From Schistocephalus solidus (lineage: Eukaryota > Platyhelminthes > Cestoda > Diphyllobothriidea > Diphyllobothriidae), in NCBI GenBank assembly GCA_017591395.1, contig WEDG01001551.1, positions 124,001 to 188,000 on the forward strand: DNA of 64,000 bases. Direction: 5' to 3'. Position 1 is the first letter of the stretch; every line of letters begins with the position of its first letter. This document shows positions 1 to 9,939 of this stretch, one piece after another. A program made the position numbers and the translations under genes. Under the pieces are notes generated by a model. That model was not told the origin of the DNA. It saw only the letters and a program-made list of their open reading frames with translations, and searched no databases.

Positions 1-522
1 GTCAGGGGTAAATCAAATGCGGTTATTTCACCGAAAGTGGGGATATTTACTTAGTTTTTACATGAACAATCGAGCGGGATCCAACAATTCCCACATGAAT
101 TATTTAAATCTAGCTTTGAACAACAATTTCAGACGAAATTATAACCTTCACTTTTAAGACTAGGGTTATACCAAAAATAATGAGCGAACGTTGAGGACCA
201 TACAAATGAGCTCAGCCCCCATCGTTTAAGCATGTAGACGAAGAGACTCGACAAAGTATGCGTCTGGAAATTTAGCTATTACCTTGTTAGAATAATGGTA
301 AAGTCATTTCACTCCGAGGTGCATTTGTGAAATCAGAGGCACAGAATAGTCACTGAGCTACCAAAGAGCTAAATGTGCTTACTCATTTCAGCCTTCAATA
401 TCGGAACTGCCAAATACATTTGGTTGAAAATTATTATTACGTGGCATTAGAAGTTAAAGAGAATGATCTGTTATTGGGGTTGCCGACATAACTGGTAGGA
501 CGTGCGAAAGGATGTACAGCCA
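1..522. other. Unassigned flank, no gene seen
   Basis: No long open frame and no recognisable repeat was found on either strand. The stretch is AT-rich and stops abruptly where the 582-bp inverted repeat begins at 523. Confidence 0.5.
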
Positions 523-1104
523 TTTAGCACTAGTCCTAATGGTCGTTAGCCTATATTGATACGGCTAGCCGTCGGCTTCAAAAACAACAACAAAAAGTTC
601 AATAAGCAATTGGTGTTCTTTGAAGGCGATGGATGGGCTGACAGACGGTCCCGAATTAACCTCTATTCGGAATCTACAGGGGGTCTTCGCCCAGCAATAA
701 CACGAGAAACGGTAAAAACTGCAAGTTAAGGAGTTAAATGGGATGACATGAAAATCAAGTAATCAGAATAGATGAAACGACAAGTAGTTTGCCGACGCTG
801 TAACATAGATGGCTCGAAAAAGAATACGGCGTAGACAAAATTTCACAAACTTTGGGTAATCTGCGTAGCTCTACAGCTTTCAAACGGCTATATTTTGTAT
901 TTTACGCTGTTACGTGCGACAACTGTAAACTTATTTTAATAAAAGTTACGGCAAGCGGAGTATAATTCGATTTGCAGTGACAATGTGGAAACACTGAAGC
1001 AAAAACGATGTTCATGTAGTTTGGGATCCGACCGAGAGCACAAGCGGAAAATTATTCCTACCTCCGAGGAATTGTGCCCCTACACAGAGCAACGCATGAA
1101 AAGT
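523..1104 (+). repeat. Left arm of a 582-bp inverted repeat (TIR-like)
   Basis: This arm is repeated in inverted orientation at 5278-5859. Paired positions sum to 6382 at both ends of the arms, so there is no net indel over 582 bp, with scattered substitutions (about 95% identity by eye). The outermost shared bases read TTTAGCACTAG going inward. The arm includes an 87-residue open frame starting at 985 that is not recognisable and is probably chance. Long terminal inverted repeats suggest a DNA transposon about 5.3 kb long. No transposase was found between the arms and no clear target-site duplication was seen: the left flank ends ACAGCCA and the right flank begins AGGGCGC. Confidence 0.75.
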
Positions 1105-4100
1105 CATCAAGTACAAAATCTTTCCGATAGAAAATGGCTATGGCGCACTTATAATCTGCTCCAAAGCGGAAGTGAGCGAAAGGAGGATCTGTTGACACGC
1201 CGGAAATTTTTTGGGTATTTCAAAATTCAGCTAACTGTTCTTCTTTGAAGAAACAGGCTTCTACTCCTACCTTTTAAAGAACTTACAACGTTGAAAATAA
1301 CTTTTCACAAGTCAGAACCAGCTGAAAGTGCTAAGCCTCAAAATAAAATAGCTAACATTTGCCAAGATGCAGCTGATTCCGCATTCTGAATTCATGGACA
1401 GAAACAGCCTGTAATAAGGGAATCGGCAGAAAAACAAAAAAATACCCCTGCAACCACAAACCTAGTGAAAATAAGGGGTCTCCAGGCAGGGCAAGCGCAA
1501 AACACTCAAATTAGGGAGATCCAAAAATCCGACGTTCGCTGAAGTAGATGGCTTTTTGGCCGGTCTCTCGACAGCTTCAGGACCCTAGGACTGAGTTGGC
1601 ACACAGATCGTGGGTCAGAAACAAATATCAGGCCATACAGACTAGGCTATGAATACGGTGACACTGCGACAGTCGCGAACGACGACGTCCACCATGCGCC
1701 TCACAGAGGGGGGTGGTCTGCACCGTGACTTGCGCGTGAATTAGTTTATAGTAAGGCAAACTTGCACAGAACATGATGAATTTTCTCCTCTTTCTCACCC
1801 ACCTAGCTCCAATGGCAAGACAATGTCAACACGATTGAAGATGGGTTCGGGCGCAGCGAGTGACATAGCTAGGCAGTCCTTCCACTTGTGCCACACACAA
1901 ATCGGCCGCCATTATACGTACCACACTTTTATAAGGGCGGTTTGGATTTTGCATTAGTGAGAATGCCACAAAAGCAAAGGGGATAAGGAGTCATGGTAGT
2001 CTGACTCAGTCGTTTAATTACTGAAGAATACTCCCATGAGGGCCGAATTATCCCATCGGTTGGCAAACTCCAAAGTCACGACTCTTATCTCGTCGTGATA
2101 GATTTAAGCGCATCAGATTTACTAAAGTGAGAAAGATAATATCACGGGATAAGGATGGATTTCGCAACATCAACCTCATTCTTTTTTCCTCTTCCGTGCT
2201 TCAGTCGACTGTCCTGAACGGTTATCCAAAGGGTGATTGGATTATGTTGGTTATGAAAAAGGGATTGATGTTGCATACTGCAGCGACAGAAACTCCGGGA
2301 AGGAAAAGCGTCTATAAGGGGCTAACTATGGGCTAACCCAAGTGAAGAGAATAGGAGGGGTAGGATGACCTTCATAAAATGCTTATTGCTATACAGTCTG
2401 CCTAGTTCTATAGTTAAGATACCGGACCATGAGGCGATAATAGCGTCAGTTATGGCTAAGGACTCGACCGGCAGATTGGTGAAGTACAAAAGGGTTGCGC
2501 ACCAAAGCACCGCTAGTTTTCCATCATCAAATAAGGCTCCACTTGACGTTCACACCTTAGGCGTTAACATCACACCCCAAGATTAAATAAATAGAAAACT
2601 AACGACACATGAAATGCGAGGTACGCTACGGTGCTCGGGAAAAAACGACATCTCCCAACCAAACTCAAGGAGCCTTAAGTTAGGCGAACTGATAGAGTGA
2701 AGCTCACGTTTTGGAATGCTTTAATGGAGGCACTAAAAACATCTTCGGAACACCAGCTGCCAAGATCTGTCTAAAATGTATACGAAAATTGGTGTCGATC
2801 TTTAGTCAATAATTAAGGTAAGTATAGGCACTCAAAGAATATGAATCATTTTAAATATGCCCTTAGATGCAAAGTATTACTTGCGCAGAGCTTGACATTT
2901 AAAACGACAGATAACTCATAAACAGAAATTAACTCATTTTTATCTGAAAATTTAGATAGAAGTGAAACAATAATAAACTAAGCAGTGAGTGTAATTAAAC
3001 CGATTTGTGGGTTTCGGTTAATCAAGCATGTCTAGAGAACAGTCATTGATAAAGGCAAGGGAGGGTGAAGGGGAGAGGTGGAACATTCCTAGCTTACTTT
3101 TTACCTTAAGTACTCCCATTACAACCCCAGAAAATTTAAAAGATTAATTTTTCAAACTAAATCCGTTGAAAACCAGGCATCTAAATTAAAGACTCACTAC
3201 TTGAGTTATGGGCTAACACCCCTTCGGCTGCCATCGCAAATGGTTAGTCAGCACCGTGCAACGGTGTATCCCGGCTGTAGGACTTAATAATGGTGACTCG
3301 ACTAGGTTTTGGAAGTCCAGTTGAGAGCTCTTGCGTATGGTTAAATAGGGAGCAACAAGAAAAAAATTGATAACTATTAACAACAAAAAGAGGGAAACAG
3401 GAATGACAATATGCGGTTTATTTTCAATCAGCCACTAGCCAATAGTTCTAAGAAAACATTTGAAGACTAAACAGAGGACTTCAAATTCCAGGTACTTACG
3501 GGTCTAAGGTTGGATTATTCGGGCGAAACTGCTATATAAGAGACGTTCGTCACAGTCCCGTGTTCTATTTCAATAAAACTTTACCAGAGAGGTGAAAATA
3601 AAAAGGAACACTTCGTATGAATTAAGGGACCACGTGGAAGCAGAGTATGGGAACCCTTTAGATGGGCTCATGAATTTGGAACCGAATTTCCAGCATTAAA
3701 ATGAATAGAAGGCCAATGAAAGGAAAAAGGGACAGAAGGTGGAGATCCATGTCGTACTTTTAAAGGATATACAATACGTACTAAGATGTGCCAACCTGTA
3801 CATTTTTGAAAACAAGGCCAGGTTTTGTATTGCGCTACGACACAAAGCTAAGCAAATTCGGTAGCTTAACTTTAAATACTTTGAGAAAATGTACCGACTA
3901 CAAAAATGACGGCTTTTCTAGACAAGCAATTTTTTAAAAAATAGCTACATAAGAAGACGAAAAAGAAACAAATACTGCAAAAAATGCTTCTAAAATGTCC
4001 TATATGAGACAAAATTTAGTCACCTATTTTTCGATCCCTCAAAGAACCCGCCATTTCGTAAGTACACGTCACATTGGTTAGATTAGTAACTTTTGTAGTT

Positions 4101-5277
4101 AACAGTTCAGTCATGGGGTTGAAGGCACCCGAGGAAAGGTTGAAGTTAGAGATGAGATCCTAACCACTAGGACATTAAGGCCCAATAAAAACTAGGAGGA
4201 TATAATTTTGAACGTCAGTAGAAAGAGCAGTGTCTTTTATGCAGAATTAGATTTGAAAAGGTCAGAACAATTTGGCTGCCCGAAGAAGGCACGCATCTGG
4301 CATCATGAGCGCATTCTGCCGAATGAGTTCGAGGAGTACTCACGGGGCTTTAAGTGAATTAATGTCTAAGTCAGCCTTTTAGTTATTTTTTTCCGTTAAC
4401 GTAGCTGTTATTAGCAGAGAACTAGACTGTTATCGAACGCGCGCGTTTGCGTGATATGCGCAGCGTGAAACAGGCACCTGTATATGGTCACTCCAGACCA
4501 GGCGGCTCAACAGGAGATTCGGAAAGGGCATCCATATAAATAAATAGGCAAAAATGTATAAAATATAAGGATATCTCGTGAGACTGACCACATTTTTACG
4601 AAAATTGTCAACATAGAGGCTTAAATATAACATGCGATGGGAGGCAATTAGATATACCTGCTAATGCGTATCCCCATCACAAGATCTGCGTGAACCTTGG
4701 TATGGAGAGGGCAATGGCACAATTTGAGAGACTTCTTATCTTTTGTTTGTAAAATAAATGATTAATACTATTGCAATATCTTCCCGAGGAACAACCACCT
4801 GATAACAGCAGCCATGTGGACAGCCTACTACAAGTTTATCCTATGCATGTACAGAGTTATTAAACTATTTGTACAATATTATACTTGGTAAATTTCATCT
4901 TCACATATCCTATTTCATGTGCGAGTGTTATATCGCAGGAATGGCTTGAGTGGATCCAAACAGAAGCCACATTAATTATATAAAATTGGGTCTTTAATAG
5001 AACAATAATTAGGGGTGCATCAGTAGTGGCCAATTATAGTCACTTAAGTCACTTTAAGTCACTTTATTGAGGGAAGTAGGCTTTCGCCCTTGAGCTCCCT
5101 ATTCATATGCAAAAATGTCAATAGTATAAATGATTACAGTGATATATCTGACAAATGAAAATGTAAGGTCATCGATATGTGTGGGCCAGGCGCAACCTGC
5201 CACTGTTTACACAATCTTCATTATATTGACAATAGTTTCTCAGAAAATGAGTATCTAGTTTGAATTTAAATGCATCA
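1105..5277. other. Interior between the 582-bp inverted repeats, no gene recognised
   Basis: This is 4.2 kb of AT-rich sequence with only short open frames (under about 75 codons), none resembling a transposase, reverse transcriptase or host protein. The only recognised piece is a family-B repeat fragment near 1665-1840. It could be the decayed or non-autonomous interior of a TIR element, or simply DNA lying between two inverted copies of one repeat. Confidence 0.5.
1665..1840 (+). repeat. Family-B dispersed repeat, fragment
   Basis: The fragment shares the head of family B seen at 20555, 45945 and 54945: a GACGAGGTCCACC-like start, a GTGACTTGCGTGTGAATTA-like block, then a pyrimidine-rich TCTCCTC tract. 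It is diverged and lacks the GC-rich 3' part found in longer copies. No coding capacity is visible. Confidence 0.5.
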
Positions 5278-5859
5278 ACTTTTCATGCGTTGCTCTGTGT
5301 AGGGGCACAATTACTCGGAGGTAGGAATAATTTTCCGCTTGTGCTCTCGGTCGGATCCAAAACTACATGAACATCGTTATTGCTTCAGTGTTTCCACATT
5401 GTCACTGCAAATCGAATTATACTCCACTTGCCGTAGCTTTTATTAAAATAAGTTTACAGTTGTCGCACGTAACAGCGTAAAATACAAAATATAGCCGTTT
5501 GAAAGCTGTAGAGCTACGCAGATTACCCAAAGTTTGTGAAATTTTGTCTACGCCGTATTCTTTTTCGAGCCATCTATGTTACAGCGTCGGCAAACTACTT
5601 GTCGTTTCATCTATTCTGATTACTTGATTTCCATGTCATCCCCTTAAACTCCTTAACTTGCAGTTTTTACCGTTTCTCGTGTTATTGCTGGGCGAAGACC
5701 CCCTGTAGATTCCGAATAGAGGTTAATTCGGGACCGTCTGTCAGCCCATCATTCGCCTTCAAAGAACACCAATTGCTTATTGAACTTTTTGTTGTTGTTT
5801 TTGAAGCCGACGGCTAGCCGTATCAATATAGGCTAACGACCATTAGGACTAGTGCTAAA
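5278..5859 (-). repeat. Right arm of the 582-bp inverted repeat
   Basis: Mirror of 523-1104. Its outer end at 5859 coincides exactly with the break in the minus-strand LINE reverse transcriptase frame: after residues LEYCVQALRP the frame runs into repeat sequence and stops. The repeat end and the edge of the large palindrome (5860-9367) are therefore the same point. Confidence 0.75.
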
Positions 5860-6747
5860 AGGGCGCAACGCCTGAACGCAATATTCCAACACCAGCCGGA
5901 TAAATGTTCCAAACACGCGCCCAAAAAGCTCTCCGTCAAAATTAACGAAGGACCTCGTGATTGCGCCTAAAATACACATAGCTTTCTTTGCGATATTCGC
6001 ACAGTGCGACGATGGTTTGAGAGTTGGTGTTATCCAAATACCCAAGTCCTTTAAATTTTTTTCCTCCTGGATTTGGTGACCACTGATGAAGTTCTGGTAT
6101 TCAAACCTAATCATCCTTCTGGAACTAGACCACAGTCGGATTATTTGGCATTTGTTGAGATTAAGGTTCAGCAGCCACTCATCACACCATGTTTGCAAGC
6201 GATCTAAGTTTTGTTGTAATTTTCGCGCATCCTCCGGTTTTTCAATCGAGTTCCATAACTTCAAATCGTCAGCGAACATTACCTTCTTGCATGTCAGACA
6301 ATCCAGGCAGTCGTTTACGTAGATCAGAAACAAAATGGGACCCAGAACGCTGCCCTGCGGAACTCCACTAAGAATGGTTTCCCAGTGAGATTTGGCGTCT
6401 CCAATACAAACACGCTGGCGCCTGCCTGTGAGAAAGTCGGCCAACCATTTGAGTAGGTTGCCAGTCACACCCATTTGATGGAGCTTAAAGATCAGACGTT
6501 TGTGTGGAACCCTGTCAAAGGCTTTGCTAAAGTCAATGTAGACCGCATCGACTTACAAACCCATTTCTAATGATTTTGTCCAACTTTCCATGGATTTGAG
6601 CAGGTTTGTGAGGCAGGATCGACCACTTAGAAATCCATGTTGATATGAACTAAGCAAGTTATTCTCTTCAAGATGCCTCATCATTTCCGTTTTGATTATC
6701 TTCTCCATCATTTTACAACAGATACTTGTGAGGCTGCCTGGTCGGAA
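5860..6747 (-). pseudogene. LINE-D reverse transcriptase, left copy, truncated
   Basis: Part of a non-LTR retrotransposon reverse transcriptase of CR1/Jockey type, which copies element RNA at a nicked chromosomal target. The open part (6474-5833) shows GVPQGSVLGPILFLIYVND (motif B region) and MFADDLKLW (motif C, both aspartates kept), followed by the thumb segment to LEYCVQALRP. Upstream on the same strand are the FSKAFDRVPHKR motif A region and FRPGSLTSICCKMMEKII, but a stop and frame changes separate them from the open part. There is no endonuclease or ORF1. The 3' end is cut at 5860 by the inverted-repeat arm; the mirror copy at 8478-9789 continues to the normal C-terminus. Confidence 0.85.
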
Positions 6748-6758
6748 ACGTTAGAAAG

Positions 6759-6860
6759 TTTTTTTTCAGCCAACGAGTGGTACAAACTTGGAATTCGTTA
6801 CAAAGTGAGACTTTTTCCGCTGACAGCATTTCTGATTTTAAAAGAAGGCTAGAGGACTAA
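6759..6860 (+). pseudogene. LINE C-terminal tail, left copy
   Basis: Thirty-three codons ending in TAA read FFFSQRVVQTWNSL and then SISDFKRRLED, the usual closing segment of CR1/Jockey LINE polyproteins. The tail runs head-to-head against the LINE-D fragment and is followed by about 110 bp of 3' UTR ending in (TA)n. It appears to be a second LINE, extremely 5'-truncated, with a TA microsatellite tail. It is mirrored at about 8365-8466. Confidence 0.75.
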
Positions 6861-6964
6861 ATATTTGACAAAAAAGACTTTCACAACATGATTAATTTAA
6901 ACCAGCTTTTAAAATCTTTTGGGCTCAACTATTCTTCTACAATGTTTTTGCCTATAACCATGAA

Positions 6965-6970
<6 letters not shown>

Positions 6971-7022
<52 letters not shown>
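6971..7022. repeat. (TA)n microsatellite
   Basis: About 52 bp of pure TA between the LINE 3' UTR and the PLE terminus. A matching tract at 8217-8256 lies at the same place in the other palindrome arm. Confidence 0.95.
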
Positions 7023-7025
<3 letters not shown>

Positions 7026-7055
7026 TCGGGCGAGTTCATTAACATAATTGTATTT

Positions 7056-7100
7056 GTACTGACGTTTCAAAAGCCTTCTCGCTTCCATCATCAGAGTATA
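7056..7100 (-). ncRNA. Hammerhead-ribozyme-like motif HH1
   Basis: On the minus strand the order is: stem I 5' UACU, core CUGAUGA, a GGAAGC/GCUUUU helix II with a purine-rich loop, GAAA, a 4-nt palindrome ACGU as helix III, cleavable C, then AGUA closing stem I. Every invariant core base is present (C3, U4, G5, A6, G8, A9, G12-A14). Oddities are one extra U between A9 and helix II, and a helix III too short to form within one molecule, so a dimer would be needed. It lies in the sense direction downstream of the GIY-YIG frame. Confidence 0.55.
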
Positions 7101-7372
7101 GTGCTTGCTGCTCCTGGTGGTCTTGAGTTAGTCAGTCTTGCTGTGTGCCTCGTATATTATCCATGGTTGACGCATGAACGTTGACCCGCCCGATCGCTGC
7201 TGACTTCCTTAGACCTCCCCGAGGTTGAACGCCGGCGGGCTCGCGTGACCGCTGTCCCCTTTGGAGCCGTCGTAGGTTGAGGCAAGGCAGCGTGCCTGTT
7301 GGCCTCCCCCATGTTAATCAGCGGACTGATCAGTCGTTGCTGCTCTCGTGAGTTGTTCTCCGTTTTACGGGC

Positions 7373-7834
7373 TCATTGGTGAGGCAGTGTTTGACTTTGG
7401 TCATGTGACCTTCGGCCGCCACCCCGCTTTTCCGTGAGCTTCGGCTCTCGGTCCCGTGTGCTCGTTTGCCTTATTGGCCCGGGCAGAACTGATCCGAGCC
7501 TTGTGCGAAGCGCCTGGTAGGCGGGATATAAGTCTATAGTTCGGTTGAGTGTACCAGTCGAGGACCAACTCTCGAGCACCAGTCTGGCCATCTTCTCTTT
7601 GGCTAGGCCAATTACCCTCGTTTTCTCAAAGGCGAAATCGTGGTTCATCTGTTGTTTGTGACCATAAACCAAAGACAACTTGTCTTTACGGTTGATTGCA
7701 AGTTGGTGTTCATGCAACCTTGTGCACAGGCGCTTGCCTGTTTCACCAACACAACTTGCATCACAATCTTGGAATGGTATGCTGTAGACCCCTGCTGATT
7801 GTTCTGTTACCGATAGCGGGTCTTTGGACTTCAT
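7373..7834 (-). pseudogene. PLE-1 GIY-YIG endonuclease fragment
   Basis: A 153-codon frame. Its first half is the GIY-YIG nuclease typical of Penelope-like elements: VYSIPFQDCDASCVGETGKR carries the VY...VGETG core, where families usually have YVGETG (here the Tyr is Cys), followed by a LHEHQ helix with the conserved arginine region. The domain nicks DNA to prime reverse transcription. A spacer of basic residues follows and the frame ends at 7373. The upstream reverse transcriptase is absent, so the frame cannot be autonomous. Close relatives in the window are at 30005-30286 and 31747-32685. Confidence 0.8.
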
Positions 7835-7918
7835 GACTTGCTGTCTGATAGTGCATGGATATTATACGAGGCACACGGCAAGACTGACTAACTCAAGACC
7901 ACCAGGAGCAGCAAGCAC

Positions 7919-7963
7919 TATACTCTGATGATGGAAGCGAGAAGGCTTTTGAAACGTCAGTAC
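7919..7963 (+). ncRNA. Hammerhead-ribozyme-like motif HH2
   Basis: Identical in sequence to HH1 but on the plus strand, inside the inverted terminal repeat 7854-7998. CUGAUGA is at 7925-7931, GAAACGUC at 7951-7958, and the stem I halves are at 7921-7924 and 7959-7962. Because both strands carry a motif, transcripts from either direction across PLE-1 would contain one. Confidence 0.55.
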
Positions 7964-8047
7964 AAATACAATTATGTTAATGAACTCGCCCGATCTATAT
8001 ATATATATATATATATGTAGATCAGAGATAGTATGCATTCCGAGATG

Positions 8048-8213
8048 ATATAATGAAAAGAGGAGAGGTTCTTCGGAAAATGCGAGTTGTACTCGTGAAT
8101 TTTCGAGCTGGTCACACTCACTTTTATTTATTTCGTCTGACGACGGGTTGGTGTGACCAGCTCGAAAATTCACGAGTACAACTCGCATTTTCCGAAGAAC
8201 CTCTCCTCTTTTC

Positions 8214-8220
<7 letters not shown>
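8048..8220. repeat. Perfect 70-bp hairpin with 33-nt loop
   Basis: 8048-8117 and 8151-8220 are perfect inverted complements (positions sum to 16268) around a 33-base loop. The right arm contains the 3' half of hammerhead motif HH3 and the loop contains its 5' half. The 3' end runs into the (TA)n tract. The sequence belongs to the same PLE terminal family as 53156-53270. Confidence 0.9.
8132..8176 (+). ncRNA. Hammerhead-like motif HH3, AAUU helix III type
   Basis: Stem I is UUCGU (8132-8136) with ACGAG (8172-8176). The core CUGACGA (8137-8143) allows any base at position 7. Helix II can form 8 pairs (GGGUUGGU with ACCAGCUC), then GAAA, helix III AAUU, and C at the cleavage position. Compared with HH1, stem I and helix III differ in sequence but keep pairing, which is covariation. 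One extra C sits between A9 and helix II. The 70-bp hairpin around it would compete with ribozyme folding. Confidence 0.5.

Positions 8221-8256
<36 letters not shown>
8217..8256. repeat. (TA)n microsatellite
   Basis: About 40 bp of TA, the mirror of 6971-7022 but shorter. Confidence 0.95.
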
Positions 8257-8260
<4 letters not shown>

Positions 8261-8364
8261 TTCATGGTTATAGGCAAAACATTGTGGAAGAATAGTTGAG
8301 CCCAAAAGATTTTAAAAGCTGTTTTAAATTAATCATGTTGTGAAAGTCTTTTTTGTCAAATATT

Positions 8365-8466
8365 TAGTCCTCTAGCCTTCTTTTAAAATCAGAAATGCTG
8401 TCAGCGGAAAAAGTCTCACTTTGTAACGAATTCCAAGTTTGTACCACTCGTTGGCTGAAAAAAAAC
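8365..8466 (-). pseudogene. LINE C-terminal tail, right copy
   Basis: Mirror image of 6759-6860, reading the same FFFSQRVVQTWNSL...FKRRLED ending on the minus strand. It abuts the LINE-D reverse transcriptase that starts at about 8478. Confidence 0.75.
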
Positions 8467-8477
8467 TTTCTAACGTT

Positions 8478-9789
8478 TCCGACCAGGCAGCCTCACAAGT
8501 ATCTGTTGTAAAATGATGGAGAAGATAATCAAAACGGAAATGATGAGGCATCTTGAAGAGAATAACTTGCTTAGTTCATATCAACATGGATTTCTAAGTG
8601 GTCGATCCTGCCTCACAAACCTGCTCAAATCCATGGAAAGTTGGACAAAATCATTAGAAATGGGTTTGTAAGTCGATGCGGTCTACATTGACTTTAGCAA
8701 AGCCTTTGACAGGGTTCCACACAAACGTCTGATCTTTTAAGCTCCATCAAATGGGTGTGACTGGCAACCTACTCAAATGGTTGGCCGACTTTTCTCACAG
8801 GCAGGCGCCAGCGTGTTTGTATTGGAGACGCCAAATCTCACTGGGAAAACCATTCTTAGTGGAGTTCCGCAGGGCAGCGTTCTGGGTCCCATTTTGTTTC
8901 TGATCTACGTAAACGACTGCCTGGATTGTCTGACATGCAAGAAGGTAATGTTCGCTGACGATTTGAAGTTATGGAACTCGATTGAAAAACCGGAGGATGC
9001 GCGAAAATTACAACAAAACTTAGATCGCTTGCAAACATGGTGTGATGAGTGGCTGCTGAACCTTAATCTCAACAAATGCCAAATAATCCGACTGTGGTCT
9101 AGTTCCAGAAGGATGATTAGGTTTGAATACCAGAACTTCATCAGTGGTCACCAAATCCAGGAGGAAAAAAATTTAAAGGACTTGGGTATTTGGATAACAC
9201 CAACTCTCAAACCATCGTCGCACTGTGCGAATATCGCAAAGAAAGCTATGTGTATTTTAGGCGCAATCACGAGGTCCTTCGTTAATTTTGACGGAGAGCT
9301 TTTTGGGCGCGTGTTTGGAACATTTATCCGGCTGGTGTTGGAATATTGCGTTCAGGCGTTGCGCCCTTGGACGAAACATGACTACGCTCTGCTGGAGACA
9401 GTTCACTGGAGGGCAACGAAACTAGTCAGAAGATTGGAATGCCTACCCTATGAGGGCCGTCTAGCAAGACTTACAATTTTTCCTTTCTCTTATAGGCAAT
9501 ACAGAGGGGATATGATCTTAGTCTTTAAACTGGTCAGAGGAGTTGATTGTGCTCTTCAGACGCCAATTTCTTTTAATTGGCAAACATGACAAGTCTCCGA
9601 GGTTACCAATACAAACTGAAAAGAAATCACGCCAAACTTGAACTGTAAGCCAACTTCTTTTCCCAACGGGTGATTGAGGAATGGAACAAACTGCCAGCCT
9701 CAGTTGTTCAGGCTGAAAGCGTTGAAATGTTTAAAAGAAGACTTGATGCATTTTTACTTGATGGACATATATTTAGTCGACAGAAATAA
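8478..9789 (+). pseudogene. LINE-D reverse transcriptase, right copy, to C-terminus
   Basis: The order is FRPGSLTSICCKMMEKII, HGFLSGRSCLTNLL, YIDFSKAFDRVPHKR (motif A), GVPQGSVLGPILFLIYVND (motif B), MFADDLKLW (motif C, intact), LGIWITPTLKPS, LEYCVQALRPW, then RVIEEWNKLPASV and a terminal FKRRLDAFLLDG segment before a stop near 9789. A stop and several frame changes break it. Relative to the left copy it has an extra T (in the run before CTCACAGG) and an extra A (in GGGAAAACC), both homopolymer changes. No EN or ORF1 is present, so the copy is 5'-truncated. A 3' UTR continues to about 9900. Confidence 0.85.
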
Positions 9790-9939
9790 TCAATATACTT
9801 AAACGACTATCGCCATGTAACATTTGCTTGTTTTGCTAGCGTCTATCTGCAAATAGGGTTTTCAAAGGCTCTGCCTATCTCCCTTATATATACTGAATTA
9901 TACTGAATCCCATGCGTTCGCTATTGACCTTGTAAAGAT

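Larger units (their letters stand above)
7021..7998 (-). mobile_element. PLE-1: short Penelope-like element with inverted ends
   Basis: The unit is bounded by 145-bp inverted repeats (7021-7165 and 7854-7998; paired positions sum to 15019) and contains one GIY-YIG nuclease frame on the minus strand, with no reverse transcriptase. PLEs are known for terminal repeats that may be direct or inverted and for severe 5' truncation. This copy looks like an EN-only remnant with one terminal repeat in inverted orientation. Both ends abut TA-rich sequence. Each terminal repeat carries one hammerhead-like motif. Confidence 0.7.
5860..9367. repeat. Large palindrome with ~1.1-kb near-identical arms
   Basis: 5860-6968 is matched in inverted orientation by about 8257-9367. 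Paired positions sum to 15225-15227 from end to end, so only one or two single-base indels separate the arms. Each arm contains, from outside in, a LINE reverse transcriptase fragment, a short LINE C-terminal tail in the opposite direction, a 3' UTR-like stretch and a (TA)n tract. The asymmetric core (about 7023-8216) contains a PLE with its own inverted ends and a separate 70-bp hairpin. An inverted duplication in the genome and an assembly or long-read foldback artefact would look alike at this identity. Confidence 0.8.

Noticed and set aside
523..5859. Assignment to the CACTA transposon superfamily
   Set aside because: CACTAG occurs five bases inside the repeat end. There is no transposase or three-base target duplication, so the resemblance is too thin to name the superfamily.
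6888..8305. Frames containing runs of Ile-Tyr (YIYIYI)
   Set aside because: They are read-through of (TA)n microsatellites joined to PLE ends and are not proteins.
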